Assembly: GCA_009700485.1 (NCBI GenBank)
Contig: WLLZ01000043.1
Span: 1-14,148, forward strand
Reading direction: 5' to 3'
Source of the DNA: Actinomycetota bacterium
GTDB taxonomy: Bacteria > Actinomycetota > Actinomycetes > S36-B12
DNA: 14,148 bases
Part shown: positions 7,774 to 14,088 of the stretch, one piece after another
How the letters are laid out: every line of letters begins with the position of its first letter
Numbering within the stretch: the first letter of the stretch is position 1
Notes under the pieces: generated by a model
Databases searched by the model: none
What the model was told of the DNA's origin: nothing
The model's input: the letters and a program-made list of their open reading frames with translations, nothing else
Translations under genes and position numbers: made by a program

Positions 7774-8841
7774 ATGTCGGTTGCTCGCCGCGATGCGCTA
7801 AGAAGGTTGATGAGTGCTGACATACCTGGGCTACTTGTTACCGTGCTGCCAAATATCAGATACCTGAGTGGGTTCAGTGGCAGTAATGCCGCACTGTTCG
7901 TGTCACGTGATGATCCAAGTCGTGACCTAATATGCACCGATGGGCGCTATCTAACGCAAGTTGGACGTGAGTGCCCGGACCTTCCAGTGCACCAGGATCG
8001 ATCCTGTGCCATTGCCTTGGTGGCGCGATTAGCGGGTGAGGGCCTGTCCTCCATCGGGGTTGATGATCAGATTCCGGTGTTGCTTGAGCGTGAACTCGGG
8101 AAGTTATTGTCGGTTGTAGCTACCTCAGGTTTGATCGAGCAGCTGCGGGTCATTAAAGATCACCACGAACTTGAGTTGCTTACCCGGGCCGGTGCAATCA
8201 CCGCAGAGGCCATGGCGCAGTTACTTCGCGAACTTCGAGTAGGCATGACAGAGATTTATGCCGCACGACGACTCGAACAGTTATTCGGTGAACTCGGAGC
8301 CGAAGATCGAGCCTTCGAGACCATAGTGGCCACCGGTTCGAACTCGGCGATCCCGCACCATCAGCCCACGTCGCGATCCTTGGCCAGTGGCGAGCTCTTG
8401 GTCATTGACGCCGGTGCCATGGTGGCGGGTTATCACGCCGACATGACACGCACGGTGCTCGTCGGAGCAGATCCAGAGCCGTGGCAGTTAGAAATTTACG
8501 GGTTAGTGGCCGCGGCCCAATTGGCAGGGGCAAAGGCCTGTGCATCCGCGGTGCCGCTCAAGACCATTGACGCGGCGGCCCGATCGATAATTGAGGACGC
8601 GGGGTACGGCCGTGAATTTGGTCACGGGCTCGGCCACGGGGTGGGTTTGGAGATTCATGAGGCACCGATGATCAATGCCCGGTCTACGGGTACCCTTTCA
8701 CCCAACACCCCGGTAACCATCGAGCCTGGTATCTACTTACCAGATCAAGGTGGTGTGCGGATCGAAGACACCTTGGTGGTGGAGTCGAAGGAAAGCCGGG
8801 TCCTTACTGAACTGGCGCGCGAACTGGTCGTGGTCGGATGA
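7774..8841 (+). CDS. M24 family aminopeptidase P (Xaa-Pro dipeptidase-like)
   Basis: A cytoplasmic metallopeptidase expected to remove an N-terminal residue preceding proline, or to split Xaa-Pro dipeptides. Counted from the ATG at 7774 (355 residues), an N-terminal creatinase-like domain covers about 1-125 and the pita-bread M24 domain the rest. All five metal ligands are present: D212 (VIDAGAM), D223 (GYHADMTRT), H288 (GHGVGLEIHE), E317 (TIEPG) and E331 (VRIEDT). The TTG at 7771 directly before is also in frame, but AGGTG at 7764-7768 is better spaced for the ATG. The gene lies between aroQ and efp, the position of pepQ in mycobacteria. Aminopeptidase P and Xaa-Pro dipeptidase cannot be told apart reliably from sequence. 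A peptidase specific for proline next to EF-P, which helps translate proline stretches, is a recurrent actinobacterial neighbourhood. Confidence 0.92.
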   Translation: MSVARRDALRRLMSADIPGLLVTVLPNIRYLSGFSGSNAALFVSRDDPSRDLICTDGRYLTQVGRECPDLPVHQDRSCAIALVARLAGEGLSSIGVDDQIPVLLERELGKLLSVVATSGLIEQLRVIKDHHELELLTRAGAITAEAMAQLLRELRVGMTEIYAARRLEQLFGELGAEDRAFETIVATGSNSAIPHHQPTSRSLASGELLVIDAGAMVAGYHADMTRTVLVGADPEPWQLEIYGLVAAAQLAGAKACASAVPLKTIDAAARSIIEDAGYGREFGHGLGHGVGLEIHEAPMINARSTGTLSPNTPVTIEPGIYLPDQGGVRIEDTLVVESKESRVLTELARELVVVG

Positions 8842-8870
8842 ACCTGGAATTCAAGGCAACAACAAATAGC

Positions 8871-8875
8871 GGGAG
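8871..8875 (+). promoter_or_regulatory. Ribosome binding site of efp
   Basis: GGGAG lies 8 bases before the GTG at 8884 and supports that start. The ATG at 8876 just after it is in another frame and opens no known protein. Confidence 0.6.
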
Positions 8876-8883
8876 ATGACGTC

Positions 8884-9444
8884 GTGGCAAGCACGAATGA
8901 CTTAAAGAACGGGCTCGTCTTGAATATCGATGGCCAATTGTGGACCGTCATCGAATTCCAGCACGTGAAGCCCGGCAAAGGGCCGGCCTTTGTCCGTACC
9001 AAGCTTAAGAGTGTGCTTTCAGGCAAAGTTGTCGATAAAACCTTCAATGCCGGCATCAAAGTCGAAACCGCCAGCGTCGACCGTCGCGACATGCAATACC
9101 TCTACCGCGATGGTGATGATTGGGTCTTCATGGACGTTGCAAATTATGAGCAGATCACGGTACCTAATGCCGTCGTCGGTGAATCCTCAAAGTACCTACT
9201 CGAAAATCAGGTGGCAAACATCTCGATCCACGAGGAGACTGCAATCATCGTTGAACTACCGGCATCGGTTGAATTAATGCTCACCTATACCGAGCCAGGG
9301 CTGCAGGGGGATAGGTCCACCGGCGGCACTAAGCCAGCAACCTTGGAGACCGGTGCGATTATTCAGGTACCGCTTTTCCTTGAGTCAGACACTAAAGTCA
9401 AAGTCGATACCCGCGATGGGTCCTATCTTGGTCGCGTGAATTAG
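8884..9444 (+). CDS. efp: Translation elongation factor P
   Basis: Binds ribosomes stalled at consecutive prolines and promotes peptide bond formation. The 186 residues cover the KOW-like domain I (about 1-62) and two OB-fold domains (about 66-186), the usual length. The loop that reaches the peptidyl-transferase centre reads VKPGKGPAF, with the functional lysine at K32. This PGKGP form is the one described for the actinobacterial EF-P subfamily, whose lysine works unmodified. In agreement, no lysyl-modifying gene of the epmA/epmB type is in the window. The GTG start is supported by GGGAG at 8871-8875. A 42-base gap to the upstream peptidase gene is the longest in this block, so an additional promoter there is possible but not evident. 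nusB follows after 2 bases. Confidence 0.97.
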   Translation: MASTNDLKNGLVLNIDGQLWTVIEFQHVKPGKGPAFVRTKLKSVLSGKVVDKTFNAGIKVETASVDRRDMQYLYRDGDDWVFMDVANYEQITVPNAVVGESSKYLLENQVANISIHEETAIIVELPASVELMLTYTEPGLQGDRSTGGTKPATLETGAIIQVPLFLESDTKVKVDTRDGSYLGRVN

Positions 9445-9446
9445 AC

Positions 9447-9872
9447 GTGTCTGCTCGCGGTAAGGCCCGTAAACGGGCCCTGGATATCTTGTACGAAGCT
9501 GATATTCGAGGCTTACCAGCACTCGAAGTACTCGAGTCGCAGGTGGTTAGGCGCTCAGAGGATGGTGATCCTGAGTTGAATGTTTATGTGTCAGAGCTTG
9601 TTCACGGGGTCATCGAGCACGGTGAATACATTGATGAGGTTATCAGCACCTATTCACTTGGCTGGACTTTGCCGCGCATGCCAGCGGTTGACCGATCGAT
9701 CCTTCGGCTGGCCTGTTATGAAGTTCTCTGGAGTGACGACGTGCCTGACGCGGTTGTTATTTCCGAGGCTGTGAATATGGCGCAGAGCCTTTCGACCGAT
9801 GAATCTTCGACTTTCGTAAATGGCCTCCTGGCGCGCATCAGTGAAGTGAAGTCTCGACTCACAACCCAGTAA
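9447..9872 (+). CDS. nusB: Transcription antitermination factor NusB
   Basis: An RNA-binding protein that joins NusE (S10) on boxA RNA and supports processive transcription of rRNA operons. The 141-residue all-helical protein has the typical N-terminus SARGKARKRALDILYEADI and the conserved helical core WTLPRMPAVDRSILRLACYE (about 73-92), followed by PDAVVISEAVNMAQSLSTDESSTFVNG-type C-terminal sequence. The GTG at 9447 begins 2 bases after the efp stop with no clear Shine-Dalgarno, so coupled translation from efp is likely. efp-nusB is a conserved actinobacterial pair. This gene closes the long + strand block: the following 39 bases look like the start of a new transcription unit. Confidence 0.95.
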   Translation: MSARGKARKRALDILYEADIRGLPALEVLESQVVRRSEDGDPELNVYVSELVHGVIEHGEYIDEVISTYSLGWTLPRMPAVDRSILRLACYEVLWSDDVPDAVVISEAVNMAQSLSTDESSTFVNGLLARISEVKSRLTTQ

Positions 9873-9899
9873 TTTAAGGCAGAGTTTAGGGTTTTAGTT

Positions 9900-9905
9900 C
9901 ATACT
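9900..9905 (+). promoter_or_regulatory. Possible -10 element of a leaderless promoter for the hydrolase gene
   Basis: CATACT resembles a -10 hexamer and ends 6 bases before the ATG at 9912, the spacing at which transcription would begin on the start codon itself. There is no usable Shine-Dalgarno upstream of this ATG, which fits leaderless translation, common in actinobacteria. No good -35 match is seen. Inference only. Confidence 0.3.
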
Positions 9906-9911
9906 AGGCCT

Positions 9912-11762
9912 ATGCGCGGCCGTGCCATTAGTTGTGTTCTTGCCATCACATTGACCACCGGCATGTTGTCGGCCAGTGCTGTTATCGGTAGTGCGCAGGC
10001 GCGTCCTGCGAATTCAACAAAAGTAATTGGTTCCGTAGCTGTGAGAAGTTGCGATGAAGTGACGTCCCCCGGGTCACTTACTTGGTGTGGAACGGTGAAA
10101 AGGCCGTGGGATCCTCGCGATAACTCACTTGGTAGTTTCGATTTGGCATTTGCCGTGGTACTTCCGAAATCCGGAAAGGTTTCGAAGCCGGCTGTCGTTG
10201 GCATCGAGGGGGGTCCGGGCTACGGCGCAGTTGCCTCCGGGCAACTTTATGCCGAGATGCTGCATCCACTTCTCGCCGACCGAGCACTTTTAGTTGTAGA
10301 CCAGCGGGGTACCGGCAAGTCAAGCCCGGTCGCTTGCGACCCCGATGCCTCAATTTCCGCCTGTGCCAAGGGGCTCGGCGATCGCTTTGATCTCTATGGA
10401 ACGGAGTTGGTGGCAGGTGATCTCAGCGCCCTGATAACCGCTTTGAACCTTGGGGTAGTAGATGTTTATGGAGACTCATATGGCACCTTTGTGGCTCAGG
10501 TATTCGCAAGCCACCACCCGGAGTTAGTTCACAGTTTGGTACTTGACGGCGCTTATCCGGTTACTGGCGAATCGGCTTGGTATCCGACTCAGGGGCCCGC
10601 GCTACGTAATGCTTACACCGTTGTGTGCGAGCGCACCAATGGCTGCGGCAGCGGTTCGACCGGAACGATTGCACTGTTGAACCGGGTACTTTCCAAGGTA
10701 CGCGCGAAACCTATATCGGTGGTGGCGCCGGGAGCCGACAACAGAATGCACCTAGTACGAATAAGCCCGCGCACTTTGACGGGGGTGGCATTCGGTGGAA
10801 CATACGGCTCAACTACTTACCGCGAGTTTAATGCGGCCTTACTTGCATTGCTAGGCGGTGATCACCTTCCGCTCGGCCGGTTGGTAGCGGAGTACATCTA
10901 TCAAGGCGATGCAGAGCCGGTGTCCGTTTACAGTTCAGGACTGAATATCGCCGTGTCATGTCATGACTATCCACAACTATTTGACATGTCCGAGCCTAAA
11001 GCTGTTCGAAAGGAGCAATATGCTGATGCGGTCGCGGCGCAAAAGAATATCGACCCGAACCTTTATGGCCCCTTTAAAATTGCGGAGTACTTGAACTCTG
11101 GTATTGGCGAGCAGTCACTATGTATGCCCTGGCCCATCGCTACGCGCAATCCTTGGAAGATACCCGGGCCACCGGGTGGCAGGTATCCCAATATCCCGAC
11201 CTTGGTGTTGTCCGGTGAGCTTGACACGATTACGACGGTTGCGGAGGGTGAGTTAGTTGCAGCCCAATTTGCACGTTCAAGGCACGTAACTATGGCTAAC
11301 TCCACCCATGTCACGGCCATGGGTGACGTCTATAAATGCGCGTCGCAGCTTGTCCGAGACTTTTTCACCGATCAAGATGCGGTGCTCGCGGGGGAGGGTG
11401 GCCAGTGCGCCGCAGTGATCCCACCAATAGTCGCCGTGAGCAAATACCCGATCAAGATTTATGACCTTGAGGTAGGAGTAACTCAGACCGCCCTCGATTT
11501 AATTGATAGATACCTTCAGGCGACCGGATCCAAAGGTTTGGGGTTGCGCGGGGGATCCTGGTCGGCCCGCGAGTGGGCACCAATCGTTATTAAACTGGAG
11601 GATTACCGGCTGTACCAAAATCTGCCGGTAAGTGGCACCGTACGCTGGAATTACGACACCGGTGCGGTCGAAGTCCGCGCGAAGGCACTCGGGCGAACTT
11701 TTGCAGGTAATTGGAATAGCTATCGGGTTGGGGCCGGTGCGCACGTGCAGGAATTGCGCTGA
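9912..11762 (+). CDS. Secreted TAP-like alpha/beta hydrolase (probable tripeptidyl aminopeptidase-type serine peptidase)
   Basis: A 616-residue exported serine hydrolase of the family that includes Streptomyces tripeptidyl aminopeptidases and mycobacterial Hip1/CaeA-like proteins. A Sec signal peptide covers about 1-30, with likely cleavage after SAQA. The oxyanion motif GGPG is at 100-103, VVDQRGTGKSS at 128-138, the nucleophile elbow GDSYGT places S189, and the rest of the triad is D438 (SGELDTI) and H466 (NSTHVT). Ten cysteines remain in the mature chain (47, 59, 142, 151, 239, 245, 350, 404, 476, 499), an even number consistent with disulfides outside the membrane. The TAP-like C-terminal region (about 400-500) is followed by an extra domain of about 110 residues with GLRGGSW and VSGTVRWNYDTGAVEV, probably beta-rich. 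The substrate is unknown: peptidase is most likely, esterase possible. It is probably transcribed on its own. Confidence 0.88.
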   Translation: MRGRAISCVLAITLTTGMLSASAVIGSAQARPANSTKVIGSVAVRSCDEVTSPGSLTWCGTVKRPWDPRDNSLGSFDLAFAVVLPKSGKVSKPAVVGIEGGPGYGAVASGQLYAEMLHPLLADRALLVVDQRGTGKSSPVACDPDASISACAKGLGDRFDLYGTELVAGDLSALITALNLGVVDVYGDSYGTFVAQVFASHHPELVHSLVLDGAYPVTGESAWYPTQGPALRNAYTVVCERTNGCGSGSTGTIALLNRVLSKVRAKPISVVAPGADNRMHLVRISPRTLTGVAFGGTYGSTTYREFNAALLALLGGDHLPLGRLVAEYIYQGDAEPVSVYSSGLNIAVSCHDYPQLFDMSEPKAVRKEQYADAVAAQKNIDPNLYGPFKIAEYLNSGIGEQSLCMPWPIATRNPWKIPGPPGGRYPNIPTLVLSGELDTITTVAEGELVAAQFARSRHVTMANSTHVTAMGDVYKCASQLVRDFFTDQDAVLAGEGGQCAAVIPPIVAVSKYPIKIYDLEVGVTQTALDLIDRYLQATGSKGLGLRGGSWSAREWAPIVIKLEDYRLYQNLPVSGTVRWNYDTGAVEVRAKALGRTFAGNWNSYRVGAGAHVQELR

Positions 11763-11786
11763 CTTGGTAAAGTGCCGCTAAACCTA

Positions 11787-11793
11787 GAGAGGA
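11787..11793 (+). promoter_or_regulatory. Ribosome binding site fixing the TTG start of the peroxiredoxin gene
   Basis: GAGAGGA lies 7 bases before the TTG at 11801. It is a strong match to the anti-Shine-Dalgarno and decides for the rare TTG start, since the next in-frame ATGs fall well inside the conserved N-terminal part of the protein. Confidence 0.7.
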
Positions 11794-11800
11794 CATCCCC

Positions 11801-12283
11801 TTGAGCATTTCAGTTGGCGATTCATTACCTAAGGTCGAAGTTCGGATGATGGTCGATGGTTCTCCGGTAGCCCTGTCGAGTATCGATGTCCTTGGCGCCG
11901 GTCGTGTAGTGCTGTTCGCGGTACCGGGGGCCTTCACCCCGGGGTGCTCCAAGGTGCACTTTCCCGGATTCGTAGAGTCGGCCTCGAGTATGTCTGCCGC
12001 TGGAGTTGACGCCATTGCCTGTATTTCGGTCAATGATGTTTTCGTGATGGATGCTTGGGGCAAAGACCAAGGAGCAGGCGAGATTCTGGTGCTCGCGGAC
12101 CCAGATGCAGCTTTCACGAAGGCAGTCGGAATGGATGTTGATGCTTCCGGATTTGGCCTCGGCATTAGATCCAAGCGTTATGCCCTCGTGCTCAATAATG
12201 GAGTGGTTGAGGCATTTTTGCCGGAAGAGGACGGGTTTAGCGTGCTTGCTAGTACCGCCGAATGCGTACTGGCAGGGCTCTAG
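11801..12283 (+). CDS. Peroxiredoxin, Prx5 (type II) family
   Basis: A thiol peroxidase reducing hydrogen peroxide and alkyl hydroperoxides, probably in the cytoplasm as no signal peptide is seen. The 160 residues have the Prx5 active-site motif PGAFTPGCS with P42, T46 and the peroxidatic cysteine C49. The stretch from there to about residue 61 is strikingly like human PRDX5. Supporting features are the ISVND motif at 75-79 and RSKRYAL at 123-129, with the active-site arginine probably R123 or R126. C74 corresponds to the second cysteine of plant type II peroxiredoxins, and C155 near the C-terminus is another candidate resolving cysteine. The TTG start is supported by GAGAGGA at 11787-11793. 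It is 38 bases downstream of the hydrolase gene and ends head-on against the dehydrogenase gene, the two stops sharing CTAG. Confidence 0.92.
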   Translation: MSISVGDSLPKVEVRMMVDGSPVALSSIDVLGAGRVVLFAVPGAFTPGCSKVHFPGFVESASSMSAAGVDAIACISVNDVFVMDAWGKDQGAGEILVLADPDAAFTKAVGMDVDASGFGLGIRSKRYALVLNNGVVEAFLPEEDGFSVLASTAECVLAGL

Positions 12284-13161
12284 CGCGAAGTTTTAACCGT
12301 GGGCTTCATCCGAATGCCGACCAAGCGGAGTTTAAGTCGATCGAAAAGTCTGTCTGGCAGCAACCTGCTGAGCCCCACCAGGGTGCGCGCGTGCGGTCCC
12401 ACTAGATATCGAGACTTCGGGTGCTTTGCGGTGAGTGCCCGAGCTATTACTTTTGCCACCCCCTCCGGCAGCATTCCTGACATCTCCTGCTCGCGCATGG
12501 ATGTGGCCATGGCAACTAGGTTCGATTCATAATTGTTTCTGTCATCTTGGGAGAAGGTGCTTGCAATGAGCGCCTGCGTTTGCGACACCATCTGACTTGC
12601 CGCCTGGGTGGCGATTGATGACGGGTCGATGGCTATGACATCGATACCCCAAGGCGCTAACTCAATCCGAAGCCCAGACGTGAGCGATTCCAATGCGTGT
12701 TTCGACGAGCAGATTGTGAATCCGAAGGGGATCGTGGTGTGAGCGCCAACGGAACCGACATTCACCATACGGCCATGGCTCATGCGCAAGAGCGGAATCA
12801 TCGCTTGGGTAAGGGCCACCACTCCAAAGAAGTTGACATCGAAGATCTGTCTAAGCCGGTCAATCGAGAGGGTTTCGATTGGCCCAAAATCAGCAATCCC
12901 CGCAACATTAACCAAGGCGTCTATGCCGGTGTCGCCATGAACACTCACCAGATAATCCACCGCGGCGGAAATTTGTTCTGGTTTAGTCACATCCAGTATC
13001 AAAGGAGTAAGTCGAGGCGATGCCTGCGCTTTTAACTCCTCCGCATCGACTTCGCGGCGGACCCCGGCATAAACTAAGAAGCCACGCTGATCAAGTTCCA
13101 AGGCCGTTGCTCGTCCGATCCCCGAAGATGATCCGGTCACCAGGACAATTCCAGTCGTCAT
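12280..13161 (-). CDS. Short-chain dehydrogenase/reductase family protein lacking the catalytic tyrosine
   Basis: A 293-residue Rossmann-fold protein of the classical SDR superfamily, closest by eye to retinol/hydroxysteroid dehydrogenase-like members. The cofactor motif TGSSSGIG (9-16) and the LDVT motif with D57 are normal, and the tetrad residues N110, S137 and K154 are in place. The tyrosine four residues before K154 is isoleucine (I150, codon at 12714-12712), in TICSSKHALE where related enzymes have YCxSK. The NNAG motif is NVAG (85-88) and the usual PG after the next strand is PS (180-181). A C-terminal extension of about 40 basic residues follows. It may therefore be a non-reducing SDR, a binding protein, or an enzyme with altered chemistry. 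The ATG is supported by GAGGG about 7 bases upstream (13168-13172). It lies 55 bases downstream of tRNA-Leu on the same strand and may be cotranscribed with it. Confidence 0.85.
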   Translation of the reverse strand: MTTGIVLVTGSSSGIGRATALELDQRGFLVYAGVRREVDAEELKAQASPRLTPLILDVTKPEQISAAVDYLVSVHGDTGIDALVNVAGIADFGPIETLSIDRLRQIFDVNFFGVVALTQAMIPLLRMSHGRMVNVGSVGAHTTIPFGFTICSSKHALESLTSGLRIELAPWGIDVIAIDPSSIATQAASQMVSQTQALIASTFSQDDRNNYESNLVAMATSMREQEMSGMLPEGVAKVIARALTAKHPKSRYLVGPHARTLVGLSRLLPDRLFDRLKLRLVGIRMKPTVKTSR

Positions 13162-13216
13162 ATGGTGCCCTCATCATTCATAGGTCTACCGGCATGAAAG
13201 TGAGAAGTTTTGTCTG

Positions 13217-13290
13217 TGCCCCGAGTGAGATTTGAACTCACACTGGACCGAGTTTGAGTCGGCTCCCTCTGCCGGTTGGGGTACCGGGGC
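13217..13290 (-). tRNA. tRNA-Leu (anticodon CAA), short variable loop
   Basis: Read on the minus strand, 74 nucleotides fold into a cloverleaf. The acceptor is GCCCCGG with TCGGGGC (one G-U pair). The D arm has a CCC/GGG stem and an 11-base loop of the form seen in leucine tRNAs. The anticodon stem is GCCGA/TCGGT with loop CTCAAAC, and the T arm is GTGAG/CTCAC with loop TTCAAAT. The anticodon CAA (13254-13256) reads UUG, preceded by U33 and followed by A37. The discriminator base is A, as leucyl-tRNA synthetase needs. No CCA is encoded. The variable region has only five bases (CCAGT), where bacterial leucine tRNAs normally have a long arm. The fold is otherwise intact, so I call it a functional tRNA with an unusual variable loop rather than a pseudogene. 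Confidence 0.85.
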
Positions 13291-13299
13291 GCAGGGTCA

Positions 13300-13327
13300 A
13301 GAGTAGCCGGTCCACCGCCGGGGTCAC
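13300..13327 (-). promoter_or_regulatory. Probable promoter of tRNA-Leu
   Basis: On the minus strand, GTGACC (13327-13322) and TACTCT (13305-13300) form a -35/-10 pair with a 16-base spacer. The -10 ends 9 bases before the first base of the tRNA, which would give a short 5' leader. Both hexamers are four-of-six or better matches to the housekeeping consensus. No transcript data support it. Confidence 0.4.
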
Positions 13328-13339
13328 GATCCGCGTAAC

Positions 13340-13345
13340 TATGGT
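13340..13345 (+). promoter_or_regulatory. Possible -10 element of a leaderless promoter for the ANTAR regulator
   Basis: TATGGT fits the TAnnnT pattern and ends 6 bases before the ATG at 13352, the same geometry as at 9900-9905. No Shine-Dalgarno precedes this ATG. A -35 element is not evident. The region also contains the octamer TAACTATG twice (13336-13343 and 13347-13354). Confidence 0.3.
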
Positions 13346-13351
13346 TTAACT

Positions 13352-13942
13352 ATGACCGGGAGAGAAGTGTTGGTTGGCCCCCGCACCGTAGTTGTCGCCG
13401 AGGACGAAGCACTGATTCGGATGGATTTGGTCGAGATGCTTGGCGAGCTCGGCTACGAGGTAGTTGGGCAGGCCGGTGATGGGGAGCAGGCGGTGGCTTT
13501 GGCCCGCAGGCTAAGCCCTGACGTAGTGTTTTTGGACGTAGCCATGCCAATTCGCGATGGACTTAGTGCGGCCGAGGAGATCGTGGCCGCCAAATTGGCA
13601 CCGGTGGTCATGGTGACGGCCTTTAGCCAGGCCGAGGTGGTAGCAAAAGCGGCATCGGCCGGGGCTTTGGGCTACCTCGTTAAGCCATTTGGTGCCAGTG
13701 ATCTCACCCCGGCGATTGAGTTGGCGATAGCTCGATGGGCGCAGTTGCAGGAGTTAGAGGCCCAGGTTGCTAATTTGCAGGAGCGGGTGGCCGCCCGCGA
13801 GGTGGTGGAGCGGGCCAAAATGTGGCTGCAAAGCGAACTGGGATTAACCGAGGCCGCAGCATTTACTTGGCTTCGACGCCAAGCCACCGACGGCCGATTG
13901 ACTTTGGCTGAAGTGGCGGCTCGGGTGCTCGCGGACACGTAG
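13352..13942 (+). CDS. pdtaR: ANTAR-domain response regulator, PdtaR-like
   Basis: A 196-residue two-component response regulator with an RNA-binding output domain that acts by transcription antitermination. The receiver domain (about 12-125) has the acidic pair E17-D18, phospho-acceptor D62 (VVFLDVAMP), T89 (MVTAF) and K111 (YLVKPF), all intact. A coiled-coil linker (about 128-150, QLQELEAQVANLQERV) leads to the ANTAR domain (about 135-190) with the ERAKMWL and EAAAFTWLRRQA helices. Length and domain order match mycobacterial PdtaR, the partner of the histidine kinase PdtaS; no kinase gene is in this window. The ATG has no Shine-Dalgarno and may be leaderless. A start at the TTG at 13370, behind GGGAG (13358-13362), is an alternative that would keep the whole receiver domain. 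It is divergent from tRNA-Leu. Confidence 0.9.
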   Translation: MTGREVLVGPRTVVVAEDEALIRMDLVEMLGELGYEVVGQAGDGEQAVALARRLSPDVVFLDVAMPIRDGLSAAEEIVAAKLAPVVMVTAFSQAEVVAKAASAGALGYLVKPFGASDLTPAIELAIARWAQLQELEAQVANLQERVAAREVVERAKMWLQSELGLTEAAAFTWLRRQATDGRLTLAEVAARVLADT

Positions 13943-14088
13943 ACCGCCGACGGAAAACCCCAATATAACGGTCTGGTTACAAACAAGCGACTATCTGGAT
14001 TCTCAATTTCCCAACGAATGGTGGACAAAGTAGGGTGGCACGAATGTGTCGGCATTCGCCGTCAATTTCCATGGAATCAAGGAGATGC
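13943..14088 (+). promoter_or_regulatory. Intergenic leader with hairpin and palindrome before the exported-protein gene
   Basis: This 146-base stretch contains no gene. TATAAC at 13964-13969 resembles a -10 element, though without a clear -35. AGACCG (13941-13946) and CGGTCT (13969-13974) are inverted repeats. CGAATG (14041-14046) pairs perfectly with CATTCG (14053-14058) around the six-base loop TGTCGG, and a second CGAATG copy lies at 14015-14020. TTCCATGGAA (14067-14076) is a perfect palindrome just before the Shine-Dalgarno AAGGAG (14079-14084). Regulatory function is inferred from position and structure only. Confidence 0.4.

Noticed and set aside
9862..9895. Possible terminator after nusB (AACCC pairing with GGGTT followed by T residues)
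   Set aside because: The stem is only 5 bp and the loop over 20 bases, too weak for an intrinsic terminator.
11768..11773. TAAAGT as -10 element for the peroxiredoxin gene
   Set aside because: No acceptable -35 at 16-18 bases; kept out because the evidence is a single short match.
13941..13974. Inverted repeat AGACCG/CGGTCT as terminator of the ANTAR regulator gene
   Set aside because: Six pairs around a 22-base loop with no following T-run; it overlaps the stop codon and is more likely chance or part of the leader.
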